A stretch of 64,000 nucleotides of DNA, from NCBI GenBank assembly GCA_015485385.1, contig WFTS01000008.1:19959-83958 (forward strand), in the 5' to 3' direction. Positions 50,304 to 57,915 of this stretch are shown in pieces (position 1 is the stretch's first letter; every line of letters starts with the position of its first letter). The notes under the pieces are model-generated. The model saw only the letters and a program-made list of their open reading frames with translations. It did no database searches and was not told the DNA's origin. The translations under genes were made by a program, and so were the position numbers. The stretch is from Kordiimonadales bacterium. Its GTDB lineage: Bacteria > Pseudomonadota > Alphaproteobacteria > Sphingomonadales > Kordiimonadaceae.

Positions 50304-51572
50304 TTAGCTGACATTTTTAAGAAATTTCTTTCGGCCAGAGGTGTGGCGTTCACGGGCATCACTTTCAATATAGCGGTCCGTTGTCTGCATAGAGGCGTGG
50401 CCTGCATCATCACGCACATGCTCTCGTGGGCGCCTTTTAACATCTTCTGAAATCGCTGTGTGACGCAACCAGTGAACTGTGGCAACGCGCAATTCCTCTG
50501 CATCAGCCTTATAACCTTCAGTGACCATGCGGTCATAGGCTGCGTCAAAACAGGTTTGCACTATGGTCCGGATTTGTCTCGTACTTGTCACAGGGCCAGT
50601 GCCAAGGTTTTTTGACACCAACGGCGTGGTTTCACCCGGAAACGGCAGCGGTGATAAACCCTGTGATATACGAAACCGCTTTAAAGCAGCTAGCATTTCA
50701 TTACACACAGCAATTCTACGACTTTTATTGCCTTTACCAATCACATGAAACCACCAGTGACCGTCATTATCCTTGCGAAAATCACCCATTGAGGGGGCCG
50801 AGCGCTCATCTGCAACAAGTTCTGAGATGCGCAGATACATGCCCAGTAAACAATTTAGAATAAACAATGATCTTTCATACGTGGCTGGCTTTTCCAGTGC
50901 CATTTGTTCAACCGTCTCAATAACAAAGTCCCACTGCATGGTGCTGATCCGGCGGACAGGAGCTTGCTGTTGGTTTTTGCGGATATATTTGCTTTTCTGG
51001 CGAATAAGCGCCACAGGATTGGCTTCGGTTATATTCTCTTGCATCAGGAAGTTATAGAAAGACGATAAAACCGAAAAAATAGCCTGCACAGACGCTTGCG
51101 ACAGAGTGAAATCACGGCGTTTTGGGGTTTCACCCTTCATATGGGCCGTTTTGCGGACCTGAACCACAAAGGGATGCCAGTCGGGATTGACCCCACGCCA
51201 GCCTTCAAGGCGCTTAAAGCGGGCCACATTTTTTGTGCCAATCCATGATTTCGGTGGTTTCTGGCAAAATTCTACATATGATTCAATATCTTCGCGCTTT
51301 AACGCTCTGACATTTGAACCACGGACGTGCCAAGCCCACTGTAACAAACGTTCAAGTTCACGGCGGTATACGTTAAACGTCGCCGGGCTTCCGTTGTAGC
51401 TGTAGATAAATTTCCAAGCAGCCTCATAGTCTGTGCTTGCGCCGTCGATGGGCTTTTGTTCGGGGAAAAATGCGTCACATGAAAAATCCTTCAATTGAAA
51501 CGGATTTTCAAGATGCTCAAGATTATCAAATATAGGCGACGGTTTACCGGGCGCTGTATGTTTTTGATCCAA
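50304..51572 (-). CDS. Tyrosine recombinase / phage-type integrase
   Basis: Site-specific recombinase of about 422 residues. The N-terminal SAM-like core-binding domain (about 40-220, with a helical insertion) is followed by a catalytic domain with the full set: Arg in MYLRISELV, Lys in GKGNKSRR, HWLRH, GHASMQTTDRY with the nucleophile Tyr. It appears intact. The track starts at TTG 51629; TTG 51572 has AGGAG at 8 bases and no nearby ATG exists. Longer than XerC/XerD (about 300). It lies at the edge of the accessory block, with a perfect inverted repeat 95 bases upstream of its start. Not next to a tRNA. Confidence 0.9.
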   Translation of the reverse strand: MDQKHTAPGKPSPIFDNLEHLENPFQLKDFSCDAFFPEQKPIDGASTDYEAAWKFIYSYNGSPATFNVYRRELERLLQWAWHVRGSNVRALKREDIESYVEFCQKPPKSWIGTKNVARFKRLEGWRGVNPDWHPFVVQVRKTAHMKGETPKRRDFTLSQASVQAIFSVLSSFYNFLMQENITEANPVALIRQKSKYIRKNQQQAPVRRISTMQWDFVIETVEQMALEKPATYERSLFILNCLLGMYLRISELVADERSAPSMGDFRKDNDGHWWFHVIGKGNKSRRIAVCNEMLAALKRFRISQGLSPLPFPGETTPLVSKNLGTGPVTSTRQIRTIVQTCFDAAYDRMVTEGYKADAEELRVATVHWLRHTAISEDVKRRPREHVRDDAGHASMQTTDRYIESDARERHTSGRKKFLKNVS

Positions 51573-51666
51573 ATTCCTGTCTCCTAAAACCAGATAATCA
51601 ACGTCATCACCAAACAAACCGCAAATCAATCACTTTGCCTACAGGCCAGCATTTCAGCCAAATCAG

Positions 51667-51698
51667 AATATTCCGATAATAATAATTATCGGAATATT
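51667..51698. repeat. Perfect 14-base inverted repeat upstream of the integrase
   Basis: Arms AATATTCCGATAAT and ATTATCGGAATATT around AATA. It can also be read as 12-base arms flanking an asymmetric 8-base core (ATAATAAT), the layout of lox/FRT-type recombination sites. Could instead be an operator for the integrase. Confidence 0.8.
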
Positions 51699-51837
51699 AG
51701 TCAATGGATATTTGTGCCCTATTTGCTGCGCGCATGTTGGGATCCTTAAATTAGCTGTATTCCGGCTAAAGTGTTTCTAACCATAGCTTCCCTATTTGGT
51801 GGGCCGCAGCTGTCGCGGCTGTTCCCCACTAGTTTTG
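51699..51837. other. Non-coding stretch between integrase and solute-binding gene
   Basis: Part of a gap of about 310 bases (51573-51882). Besides the inverted repeat and the terminator it holds an imperfect hairpin near 51799-51829 (GTGGG with CCCAC outside, CCGC with GCGG inside) and TGCGCGCA at about 51731. No open frame with family signal. Confidence 0.4.
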
Positions 51838-51857
51838 GCAAAACCGCTGTCAGCGGT
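51838..51857 (-). terminator. Terminator-like hairpin after solute-binding gene
   Basis: On the minus strand ACCGCT-GAC-AGCGGT followed by TTTT, 25 bases past the stop of the solute-binding protein gene. Confidence 0.55.
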
Positions 51858-51882
51858 CTAGATATACCACTGGTTTGAAAAT

Positions 51883-52677
51883 TTAATCATGAAGTGCGCT
51901 TGGTATGTCGTGGCTTTGCGCCCAATCACTAAGCGGCGTGAAGGCTTGGTTATAGAGGTTTGCATATGTATCCCCTGTTCGCAGCTTGAGAATTGCTGCG
52001 TCAATAGCTGGAACCAGTCCAGAGTGGCGTTTATTCAAATAGATATGCATCGCCTTGATAGCCAGTGGCCGTGTGCGCAGTTTGATGTTTTTAATCCCCA
52101 ACGAACGGGCGATTTCTAACCCTTGCCAATATTCATAAACAACCACATCAAAGCGCCCTCTATTTAGCAGTTGAAACAGTCGTTCCCCGTTTTCGACTTT
52201 TGTTAAAGTCTTCACATGTTGGGTGTTTTCTTCAACGATCTTCCAACCGATGACAATGCCAACATTCAAGTCGTTGAGGCCCGACCATGTTTCAATTGGT
52301 GTCGCAAAGTCTGGGCGCGTAAAGGCGACAAATTCATAGTCAACCACCGAAGTGGGAACCATGATGAGGTTGGGAAACTGCTTTTCAAGGCCTTTGATGC
52401 GTAAAATATTGCCGTCATCAATGCCGTGCTCAACATTATAAAGGGCGCGCGCTGCGGGACGGCGTATAAAATTATGCTGAATTTTGGCATTATCCAACGC
52501 CAAACCAACCACTTTTATCTGGAATTGGCCCTGAATAGAGTTTTTAGCAAAGCCCATATTGATGCGCAGATTATCCTCTGCACCGCACACTTGTGAGCTA
52601 TTTGCAATCAACACCATGAAGGCAAATAGAGATGTCACGATCAGGCTTGGTCTCGTAAATATCACACAAGCATCCAA
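51883..52677 (-). CDS. Solitary periplasmic solute-binding protein, family 3 type
   Basis: 264 residues. Signal peptide (SLIVTSLFAFMVLIANSSQVCGA) then a bilobed type II periplasmic binding fold: NLRINMGF, RRPAARALYNVEHGIDDG, WSGLNDLNVGIVIGWKIVEENTQ and FDVVVYEYWQG. No permease or ATPase gene is near, so it may serve a sensor rather than a transporter; the adjacent chemoreceptor is the obvious but unproven partner. Start is uncertain (TTG 52677 or GTG 52665). A palindrome lies 65-83 bases upstream. Confidence 0.75.
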   Translation of the reverse strand: MDACVIFTRPSLIVTSLFAFMVLIANSSQVCGAEDNLRINMGFAKNSIQGQFQIKVVGLALDNAKIQHNFIRRPAARALYNVEHGIDDGNILRIKGLEKQFPNLIMVPTSVVDYEFVAFTRPDFATPIETWSGLNDLNVGIVIGWKIVEENTQHVKTLTKVENGERLFQLLNRGRFDVVVYEYWQGLEIARSLGIKNIKLRTRPLAIKAMHIYLNKRHSGLVPAIDAAILKLRTGDTYANLYNQAFTPLSDWAQSHDIPSALHD

Positions 52678-52690
52678 TAATCACATAAGC

Positions 52691-52721
52691 CCTTATGATC
52701 AATAGCCTTATGATCAATGAC
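52691..52721. repeat. Short direct repeat upstream of the solute-binding gene
   Basis: CCTTATGATCAAT occurs twice, 15-16 bases apart, between the start of the solute-binding gene and the TGTACA palindrome. Confidence 0.55.
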
Positions 52722-52741
52722 CGGGCTTACGGATCCTCATA

Positions 52742-52760
52742 TTTGTACAAAATGTACAAA
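52742..52760. promoter_or_regulatory. Operator-like palindrome TTTGTACA-N3-TGTACAAA
   Basis: Perfect 8-base arms with a three-A spacer, placed 65-83 bases before the solute-binding gene start. Size and symmetry fit a dimeric repressor site; the regulator is unknown. Confidence 0.6.
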
Positions 52761-52873
52761 AACACCACTTCCCGCTAGAATTTATCACTTTCGGCGGCCT
52801 AATGCCATATAAACCATGCATTAAGTACAGCTCAAGCGAACAAATCGATAGCTTAGGCGGTTACGAAGGAGGC

Positions 52874-54202
52874 TTAGACGGCTTGAATTTTGCCTGCAAT
52901 TTGGTCCAGCAAGGTCATGACTTCCTTGGAGGCAACATCTGCCTCGGCCACGGCTTTCACCGCACCGTCTATATCGCCTTTACTATAGAGACGTGCCGCC
53001 GTTATGCCCGCCGCATGAACATCTTTATGTGGCTTTTGCAAAGCAGACCATTCCGGTAGGCGCGTGAAAAGAGGCTCATGTTGCTGGTCATACCATTTAC
53101 CAAGGCGGCAGCTATGATGGTCTGCAAGCTCGTTAGCGTCCAAGCGCGTTCTGCCTGCTAACATTTGCGCTAATTTCCGCATCCAGATCATATGGTCAGA
53201 TTTAGCCGCATAAACAACCGCTGCCTTGCCGCTTCGACCAACCAAATCATTGATGCCGGCTACGATCGGCCCCTCGGTTTTCTCTAAAACATCAATAACG
53301 CTGTTCACTTGTTCAACATTGTGCGCGCTCATGCGTGCAATAGTGGAAACTCCGGAAGAAACCTCCTGAGAAGCCTCTGCTTGTTGTCCTAGAATGCTGT
53401 TGATTTCATTGACGCGGCCATTCACAACATCCACCTGCTGTGAGATATTTTGCATCTGCTCGGTAGATTGATTGATAATTTCCCGCCCGGCTGTTGCTTT
53501 TTCATTGCCTTCGTTCATCGCATCAATGATGCCGCTCATTTCTGTGCGTAAATTATCAATGCGGGCGCGAATATTTTCAGTGGCCTGCGCCGTCTGCGTC
53601 GCAAGGCTTTTCACTTCGCTTGCCACAACAGCAAAGCCCCTACCCGCTTCACCCGCACGCGCGGCCTCAATGGTTGCGTTCAGCGCAAGCAAGTTTGTTT
53701 GCTTGGCAATATCTTCAATGTCTTTAACGATTGAGCCAATTTCCTCTGACGCAACCGACAAATCATCCACTTTCGCCGCTGAATTTTGAACCGACGTGGT
53801 AATTTCATCCATCGATGTTTGCGCCCTAAGCGCTGCATCAAGGCCAATGGCTGCACTTTCTGCAACTTGGTTCACGTCACCGGCCGCGCCTTCGGCACTA
53901 GAGGAGATACTGTTGACAGAGGCTGCCATTTCTTCCACCGCTGCAGCGATAGATTGGCTCTGGCTATCAATCTCTTTAATCTCGCGCATCATGCTGGCAA
54001 CACCTGCCACACCTTTGTTGGCCGTCACTGACATATCAACCGTGCGGGCTAGGCTGCCTTCGGCCCGCTTGATCAAAAGCGATGCCAATTGATGCACAAG
54101 CGTGGTTTGTGCACATGTACCCTCAGGCACGCGGTAGTAATCGCCTGCAAGCATGATCTGCAAAGATGTATCGATGTTTTTCAGCTGTGACTCTAAACTC
54201 AT
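52874..54202 (-). CDS. Soluble methyl-accepting chemotaxis protein with CZB domain
   Basis: About 442 residues with no membrane helix and only a short N-terminal region (about 1-60). The signalling coiled coil follows (HAMP-like start [11 protein letters not shown]; hairpin tip [41 protein letters not shown]). A C-terminal CZB zinc-binding domain (about 325-390) has [14 protein letters not shown], the Cys in [11 protein letters not shown] and [10 protein letters not shown]. Such proteins sense zinc or oxidants such as HOCl in the cytoplasm. ATG 54202 (MSLESQLK) is preferred to the TTG at 54274. No other chemotaxis genes are in view. Confidence 0.88.
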   Translation of the reverse strand: MSLESQLKNIDTSLQIMLAGDYYRVPEGTCAQTTLVHQLASLLIKRAEGSLARTVDMSVTANKGVAGVASMMREIKEIDSQSQSIAAAVEEMAASVNSISSSAEGAAGDVNQVAESAAIGLDAALRAQTSMDEITTSVQNSAAKVDDLSVASEEIGSIVKDIEDIAKQTNLLALNATIEAARAGEAGRGFAVVASEVKSLATQTAQATENIRARIDNLRTEMSGIIDAMNEGNEKATAGREIINQSTEQMQNISQQVDVVNGRVNEINSILGQQAEASQEVSSGVSTIARMSAHNVEQVNSVIDVLEKTEGPIVAGINDLVGRSGKAAVVYAAKSDHMIWMRKLAQMLAGRTRLDANELADHHSCRLGKWYDQQHEPLFTRLPEWSALQKPHKDVHAAGITAARLYSKGDIDGAVKAVAEADVASKEVMTLLDQIAGKIQAV

Positions 54203-54307
54203 GATTCTGTGATATCCAATAAATTGCAGGTCTATAAAATCGCCTGACTGACAATAAGTGCTAAGGTTAAACAAACCCTTTATTTATGTAATATATATGC
54301 TTGATCG

Positions 54308-55174
54308 CTAGAGTAAATCAATCGGGGTTTTAATATAGCGCACACCGTTTGCTTCTTTCGGAGGCATCTGCCCTGCCCGCATATTAATTTGCACTGAGGG
54401 AATGATCAGGGCTGGTAAATCCAACTGACTATCGCGGCTGGTGCGCATAGCAACAAAATCTTGCTCGCTGATGGTATCATTTACATGAATATTATTGGCC
54501 TTCTGATCATCTACTGTGGTTTCCCATGCATAATAATCACGTCCCTTAGCCTTATAATCATGACACATGAACAGCCGTGTTTCACCGGGTAAAGCCAAAA
54601 TACGCTGGATTGAATTATACAAAACCTCGGCATCTCCGCCCGGGAAATCGCACCGGGCTGTGCCGTAATCCGGCATAAACATCGTATCCCCGATAAAGGC
54701 TGCGTCCCCGATATGGTAGGTCATGCACGCTGGAGTATGCCCTGGTGTCGCCATCGCCGACGCTTTAATGGATCCAATCATAAAGTCTTCGCCGTCCTCA
54801 ATCAGATGATCAAATTGACTGCCGTCCGTCTTGAAGGCCTGTTCCACGCCAAATATTGGCGCAAAAACATGTTGCACAGCCCCAACATTGGCGCCAATAG
54901 CAATTTTCCCGCCTGATTTTTCTTTAATATACTGTGCGGCCGTTAAATGGTCGGCATGCACATGGGTTTCCAGTATCCAGTCAAGCGTGAGCCCTTCCCT
55001 TTGCAAAAAGCTGATAAGCATGTCTGCGCCAGAAAAATGTGTTCGCCCTGAATTGCGGTCAAAGTTCATCACTGGATCAATGATAGCAGCCACTTTGGTT
55101 TCTGGATCATAGGCCACGTAAGAAATAGTGAAGGTATTTTGATCAAAAAAGGCTTCGACACTCAGCTTTGTCAT
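54308..55174 (-). CDS. Persulfide-dioxygenase-like metallo-beta-lactamase protein
   Basis: About 288 residues of the ETHE1/Blh glyoxalase II-like group. Metal motif THVHADHLTAAQYIKEKSGG (His71, His73, Asp75, His76), then TPGHTPACMTYHIGDAAFIGDTMF and LFMCHDYKAKGRDYYAWETTV, the last typical of the sulfur dioxygenase branch. Predicted to oxidise persulfide (glutathione persulfide) to sulfite. ATG 55174 has GGAG at about 8 bases and is preferred over 55210. Divergent from a rhodanese gene. In Blh of other bacteria a DUF442 domain is fused here; this protein lacks it. Confidence 0.88.
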   Translation of the reverse strand: MTKLSVEAFFDQNTFTISYVAYDPETKVAAIIDPVMNFDRNSGRTHFSGADMLISFLQREGLTLDWILETHVHADHLTAAQYIKEKSGGKIAIGANVGAVQHVFAPIFGVEQAFKTDGSQFDHLIEDGEDFMIGSIKASAMATPGHTPACMTYHIGDAAFIGDTMFMPDYGTARCDFPGGDAEVLYNSIQRILALPGETRLFMCHDYKAKGRDYYAWETTVDDQKANNIHVNDTISEQDFVAMRTSRDSQLDLPALIIPSVQINMRAGQMPPKEANGVRYIKTPIDLL

Positions 55175-55355
55175 CGGGCGTCTCCATTGGGGGTGAGATA
55201 TATATTTCATCTATAGCTTAGAATATAAACTCAACATATGGTTTCAATGGGTATTTTCTGAAAATGATCCTATTTTTTACAAACTGCTGGATAAATCCGA
55301 TTAGGATATGTTTGGCTGAAACAGAAATAATCTCTATACCGCTGAGCGCACCGAA

Positions 55356-55379
55356 CTTAAAAAGATACTTAAAAAGATA
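55356..55379. repeat. Perfect 12-base tandem repeat before the rhodanese gene
   Basis: CTTAAAAAGATA twice without gap, about 40-60 bases before the rhodanese ATG, inside the divergent promoter region (55175-55417) shared with the MBL gene. Confidence 0.8.
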
Positions 55380-55417
55380 AGGTGCTTGGGTTTAAATTCG
55401 ATGTAAGGAACGGCGCC

Positions 55418-55954
55418 ATGCCTCAAATATCCACTATATCCGTGAGCAAGTTTAAGAATATGGTCAACGATGGTTCGCCCATTATTATTGATGTTCGAAC
55501 GCCAAAAGAGTTTCAATCCTTTCACCTAAACGGGGCGATCAATTTGCCGCTTGGGGAGGTGACATACAGTAAACTTCAACAGGAAATGGGGGAACCCACA
55601 GACGGTACAGAGACTGTCTATATCCTTTGCCATTCGGGAAAGCGCGCTGAAGCAGCCGCAATAAAGCTGTCCGGCGAAAGCCCCGCATCTTTTGTTGTTG
55701 TCGAAGGCGGCAGTGTGGCATGTGATGCCGCAGGTATGGACATCATTCGCAGCGACACCAAAATATCACTGGAACGCCAAATTCGCCTAGTGGCTGGGGG
55801 GCTTGCCCTTATCGGTCTGGGTTTGGGTGTATATGCCAATACTGATTATTACGCGCTCACGGCCTTGGTCAGTGCTGACTTGATGTTTGCAGGTATTACA
55901 GATAACAGTGCTTTGAAACTTATTTTAGAACGCATGCCTTGGAATGCATCATAA
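55418..55954 (+). CDS. Rhodanese with C-terminal membrane (DUF2892-type) segment
   Basis: Sulfurtransferase of about 178 residues. The N-terminal rhodanese domain has IIIDVRTPKEFQSFHLNGAINLP and the active-site loop CHSGKRAEA with Cys71. The C-terminal part has two hydrophobic stretches (LVAGGLALIGLGLGVYA; YALTALVSADLMFAGI) similar to the YgaP arrangement of an inner-membrane rhodanese. ATG 55418 has AAGGAA at 8 bases. Divergent from the persulfide-dioxygenase-like gene and followed by a DUF442-like gene that starts about 24 bases later, so the three form a probable sulfide/persulfide module. Confidence 0.88.
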   Translation: MPQISTISVSKFKNMVNDGSPIIIDVRTPKEFQSFHLNGAINLPLGEVTYSKLQQEMGEPTDGTETVYILCHSGKRAEAAAIKLSGESPASFVVVEGGSVACDAAGMDIIRSDTKISLERQIRLVAGGLALIGLGLGVYANTDYYALTALVSADLMFAGITDNSALKLILERMPWNAS

Positions 55955-55977
55955 AACCTTTAAAGAAAGGGTTCAAA

Positions 55978-56523
55978 ATGAAAAGATTTTTTCTCCTATT
56001 ATCCTTATTTGCTTTTGCTTTACCTCTTAGCGCTCATGAAGACAGTGCGCCGCAAAAAGTGGATATTCGCAATGCCAAAATAACATCTGAAGGTATTCTT
56101 ACAGGCGGCCAACCTACGCAAGATCAAATCGCAGCCCTTAAAGCCGCTGGATACGGCACAATTATCAACCTGCGGCCGGATGCTGAGGTAAAGCGCGCCT
56201 ATGCAAAAACGAAAAACAGTGATCTTCACTATGATGAAGCTTCGGTCGCTGCCAAAGCCGGCATGAGCTATAAATCAATCCCTATTGCCTCAGGGGCGGA
56301 CCTAAGCATAGACAATGCCATCACGCTGGATAATATATTGAAAAACGCGAAAGACGGTGTTGTGATCCACTGTGTTAGCGGCAACCGCGCTGGGGCCTTG
56401 TTGGCGCTTCGGGCATATCACGTTCAAAAAAAATCAGCTGATGAAGCAATGGCTATTGGTCGCGCTGGAGGCATGACAAGCCTAAGTTCCACTGTTCGTG
56501 ATCTGTTAAAGCAGCCACAATAA
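55978..56523 (+). CDS. Exported DUF442-like phosphatase-fold protein
   Basis: About 181 residues. Signal peptide (RFFLLLSLFAFALPLSAH) predicts export. The mature part resembles the DUF442 / dual-specificity-phosphatase-like domain associated with Blh: ITSEGILTGGQPTQDQIAALKAAGYGTIINLRPD and the C-x5-R loop HCVSGNRAGALLALRA (Cys132, Arg137). The usual general acid is not obvious. In sulfide operons this domain is thought to act as a sulfurtransferase partner of the MBL domain. ATG 55978 follows AAAGGG. A periplasmic location would separate it from its cytoplasmic MBL partner, which is odd. Confidence 0.82.
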   Translation: MKRFFLLLSLFAFALPLSAHEDSAPQKVDIRNAKITSEGILTGGQPTQDQIAALKAAGYGTIINLRPDAEVKRAYAKTKNSDLHYDEASVAAKAGMSYKSIPIASGADLSIDNAITLDNILKNAKDGVVIHCVSGNRAGALLALRAYHVQKKSADEAMAIGRAGGMTSLSSTVRDLLKQPQ

Positions 56524-56550
56524 TATAGGTTCGCAGTTCATACAAAGACG

Positions 56551-56582
56551 GGATAGGGGCAAATGCTGCCCCTGCCCTTATT
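56551..56582. terminator. Hairpin between DUF442-like gene and merR
   Basis: GGGGCA-AATGC-TGCCCC, followed on the + strand by TGCCCTTATT, between two convergent stops. May serve both strands. Confidence 0.5.
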
Positions 56583-56612
56583 ATCGTAGTTATGAAAGCT
56601 GACGTTAAGTCT

Positions 56613-57032
56613 CTAGTTGCGTGGATTTTCCAACAGTGTGTCAACAATTGCACAATCCGGCGTTTCCCCGCCGCTACATTTGTCAACCATCTCCTCAAGT
56701 GCGCTTTTCATATTAGCTAAATCAGCCATTTTGGCAGCTATCAGAGCTATGTTTGACTGCGCCTTATCTTTCACGCTGTCACAGCTTGCTTGGTTTTCTG
56801 TCATTTCTAATAATTCTGAAACCTCTTTATTAGTAAAACCAAGATCCCGCGAGCGTTTGATAAATTTCAGACGTGATAAATGAGCCATTGAATAACACCG
56901 GTGTCCTGCTTTGGTGCGAGGTGGGTCTGGCATCAAGCCGATTTTTTCATAAAAGCGAATTGTCTCAAGGTTCACACCGCTTTCTTTTGCTAAAGCGCCT
57001 CGCGTGTAATCACGTTTTTGAGATCGTACCAT
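56613..57032 (-). CDS. merR: MerR-family mercury-type regulator
   Basis: About 139 residues. N-terminal winged helix (YTRGALAKESGVNLETIRFYEKIGLMPDPPRTKAGHRCY), a long dimer helix, and three cysteines Cys84, Cys119 and Cys127 (NQASCDS; KCSGGETPDC), close to the Cys82/117/126 mercury site of Tn501 MerR. Divergent from merT, the usual mer layout. ATG 57032 has AGGGG at about 10 bases; the track's extra N-terminal 27 residues are rejected. Confidence 0.88.
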   Translation of the reverse strand: MVRSQKRDYTRGALAKESGVNLETIRFYEKIGLMPDPPRTKAGHRCYSMAHLSRLKFIKRSRDLGFTNKEVSELLEMTENQASCDSVKDKAQSNIALIAAKMADLANMKSALEEMVDKCSGGETPDCAIVDTLLENPRN

Positions 57033-57043
57033 TTTATGCTTGC

Positions 57044-57062
57044 CCCTGTAATTAATACAGGG
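57044..57062. promoter_or_regulatory. Palindrome in the merR-merT intergenic region
   Basis: CCCTGTA-N5-TACAGGG, perfect 7-base arms, 12-30 bases upstream of the merR ATG. Possible MerR operator controlling merR and/or merTPA; its position close to merR is unusual for activating merT about 90 bases away. Confidence 0.5.
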
Positions 57063-57147
57063 TTTACGGTACAAAAATCGAAACAAGAAATCAAACCCGT
57101 TTTTTGCAGCCACACAAACCGGGCCAAATAGTAAAGTACATTATGTT

Positions 57148-57543
57148 ATGTCAGATATTGAACAAACCAACAGCGCTATTGAAGAAACGGACAGCGGAAA
57201 GACTTGGACTACAAGTCTTAGTGTGATCGGGGCTATCTTGGCATCCTCCTGCTGTATCCTGCCATTTGTGTTTTTAATGCTAGGGGTTAGCGGTGCCTGG
57301 ATAGGAACGCTAACCGCGCTAGAGCCATATAAAAACTATTTTTCAGCGATAACGCTTGTCTTTATCGGACTTGGTTTCTGGCATATTTATGTGAAGCCCA
57401 AAAAAGAGTGTGCCGCCAACGGTTACTGCGCCACACCAAAATCAGATTATGTAATTAAGACTATATTGTGGGTGTCCACTGTGTTGGTGCTTTTGGCGCT
57501 AACCGTTGATTATTGGGCCCCTATTCTTGGCAACTATATTTAA
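57148..57543 (+). CDS. merT: Mercuric transporter MerT
   Basis: Inner-membrane protein bringing Hg(II) into the cytoplasm for reduction. 131 residues with three helices. The vicinal Cys35-Cys36 pair sits in the first helix (AILASSCCILPFVFL), and a second pair, Cys88 and Cys94, lies in the loop KPKKECAANGYC between helices 2 and 3, as in MerT. N-terminal 20 residues are acidic. Followed by merP 16 bases later. Confidence 0.9.
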   Translation: MSDIEQTNSAIEETDSGKTWTTSLSVIGAILASSCCILPFVFLMLGVSGAWIGTLTALEPYKNYFSAITLVFIGLGFWHIYVKPKKECAANGYCATPKSDYVIKTILWVSTVLVLLALTVDYWAPILGNYI

Positions 57544-57559
57544 CCGAAAGGATATTCCT

Positions 57560-57913
57560 ATGAAAAATCTCATGAAAACGGCCTTGGTTGTTTCAGCTAT
57601 ACTAGTTGCAGCTCCTGTTGCGCCAAGCTTTGCTGACGGCGGCCATTCTGACACGCAGACGGCACAAAAGCATGATCAAAAAACGGTCACTTTTTCAATA
57701 GACAAAATGACGTGCGCCATGTGCCCTATCACCGTTCGCAAAGCGATGGAAAAAGTAGACGGTGTGACATCTGTTGTGACCAGCTTTGAAGACAAAACGG
57801 CTGTTGTGACATTTGACCCTGCAAAAGCTGATCTTACAGCAATTGCAAAAGCGTCTGAAATGGCTGGCTATCCTGCCACTTTGGAAGACCACAAAGACCA
57901 TAAAGGCGAGTAA
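57560..57913 (+). CDS. merP: Periplasmic mercury-binding protein MerP
   Basis: About 117 residues: signal peptide (LMKTALVVSAILVAAPVAPSFA), a His-containing spacer, then a heavy-metal-associated domain with KMTCAMCPITVRKAMEKVDGV (Cys52, Cys55). It scavenges Hg(II) in the periplasm and hands it to MerT. ATG 57560 has AAAGGA ahead; the track start inside merT is rejected. A His/Asp/Lys tail (EDHKDHKGE) is an extra possible metal ligand. Confidence 0.92.
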   Translation: MKNLMKTALVVSAILVAAPVAPSFADGGHSDTQTAQKHDQKTVTFSIDKMTCAMCPITVRKAMEKVDGVTSVVTSFEDKTAVVTFDPAKADLTAIAKASEMAGYPATLEDHKDHKGE

Positions 57914-57915
57914 TT

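Noticed and set aside
51799-51829. Hairpin that might be an integron or attachment-site structure
   Set aside because: Pairing is imperfect and there is no matching second copy or cassette array.
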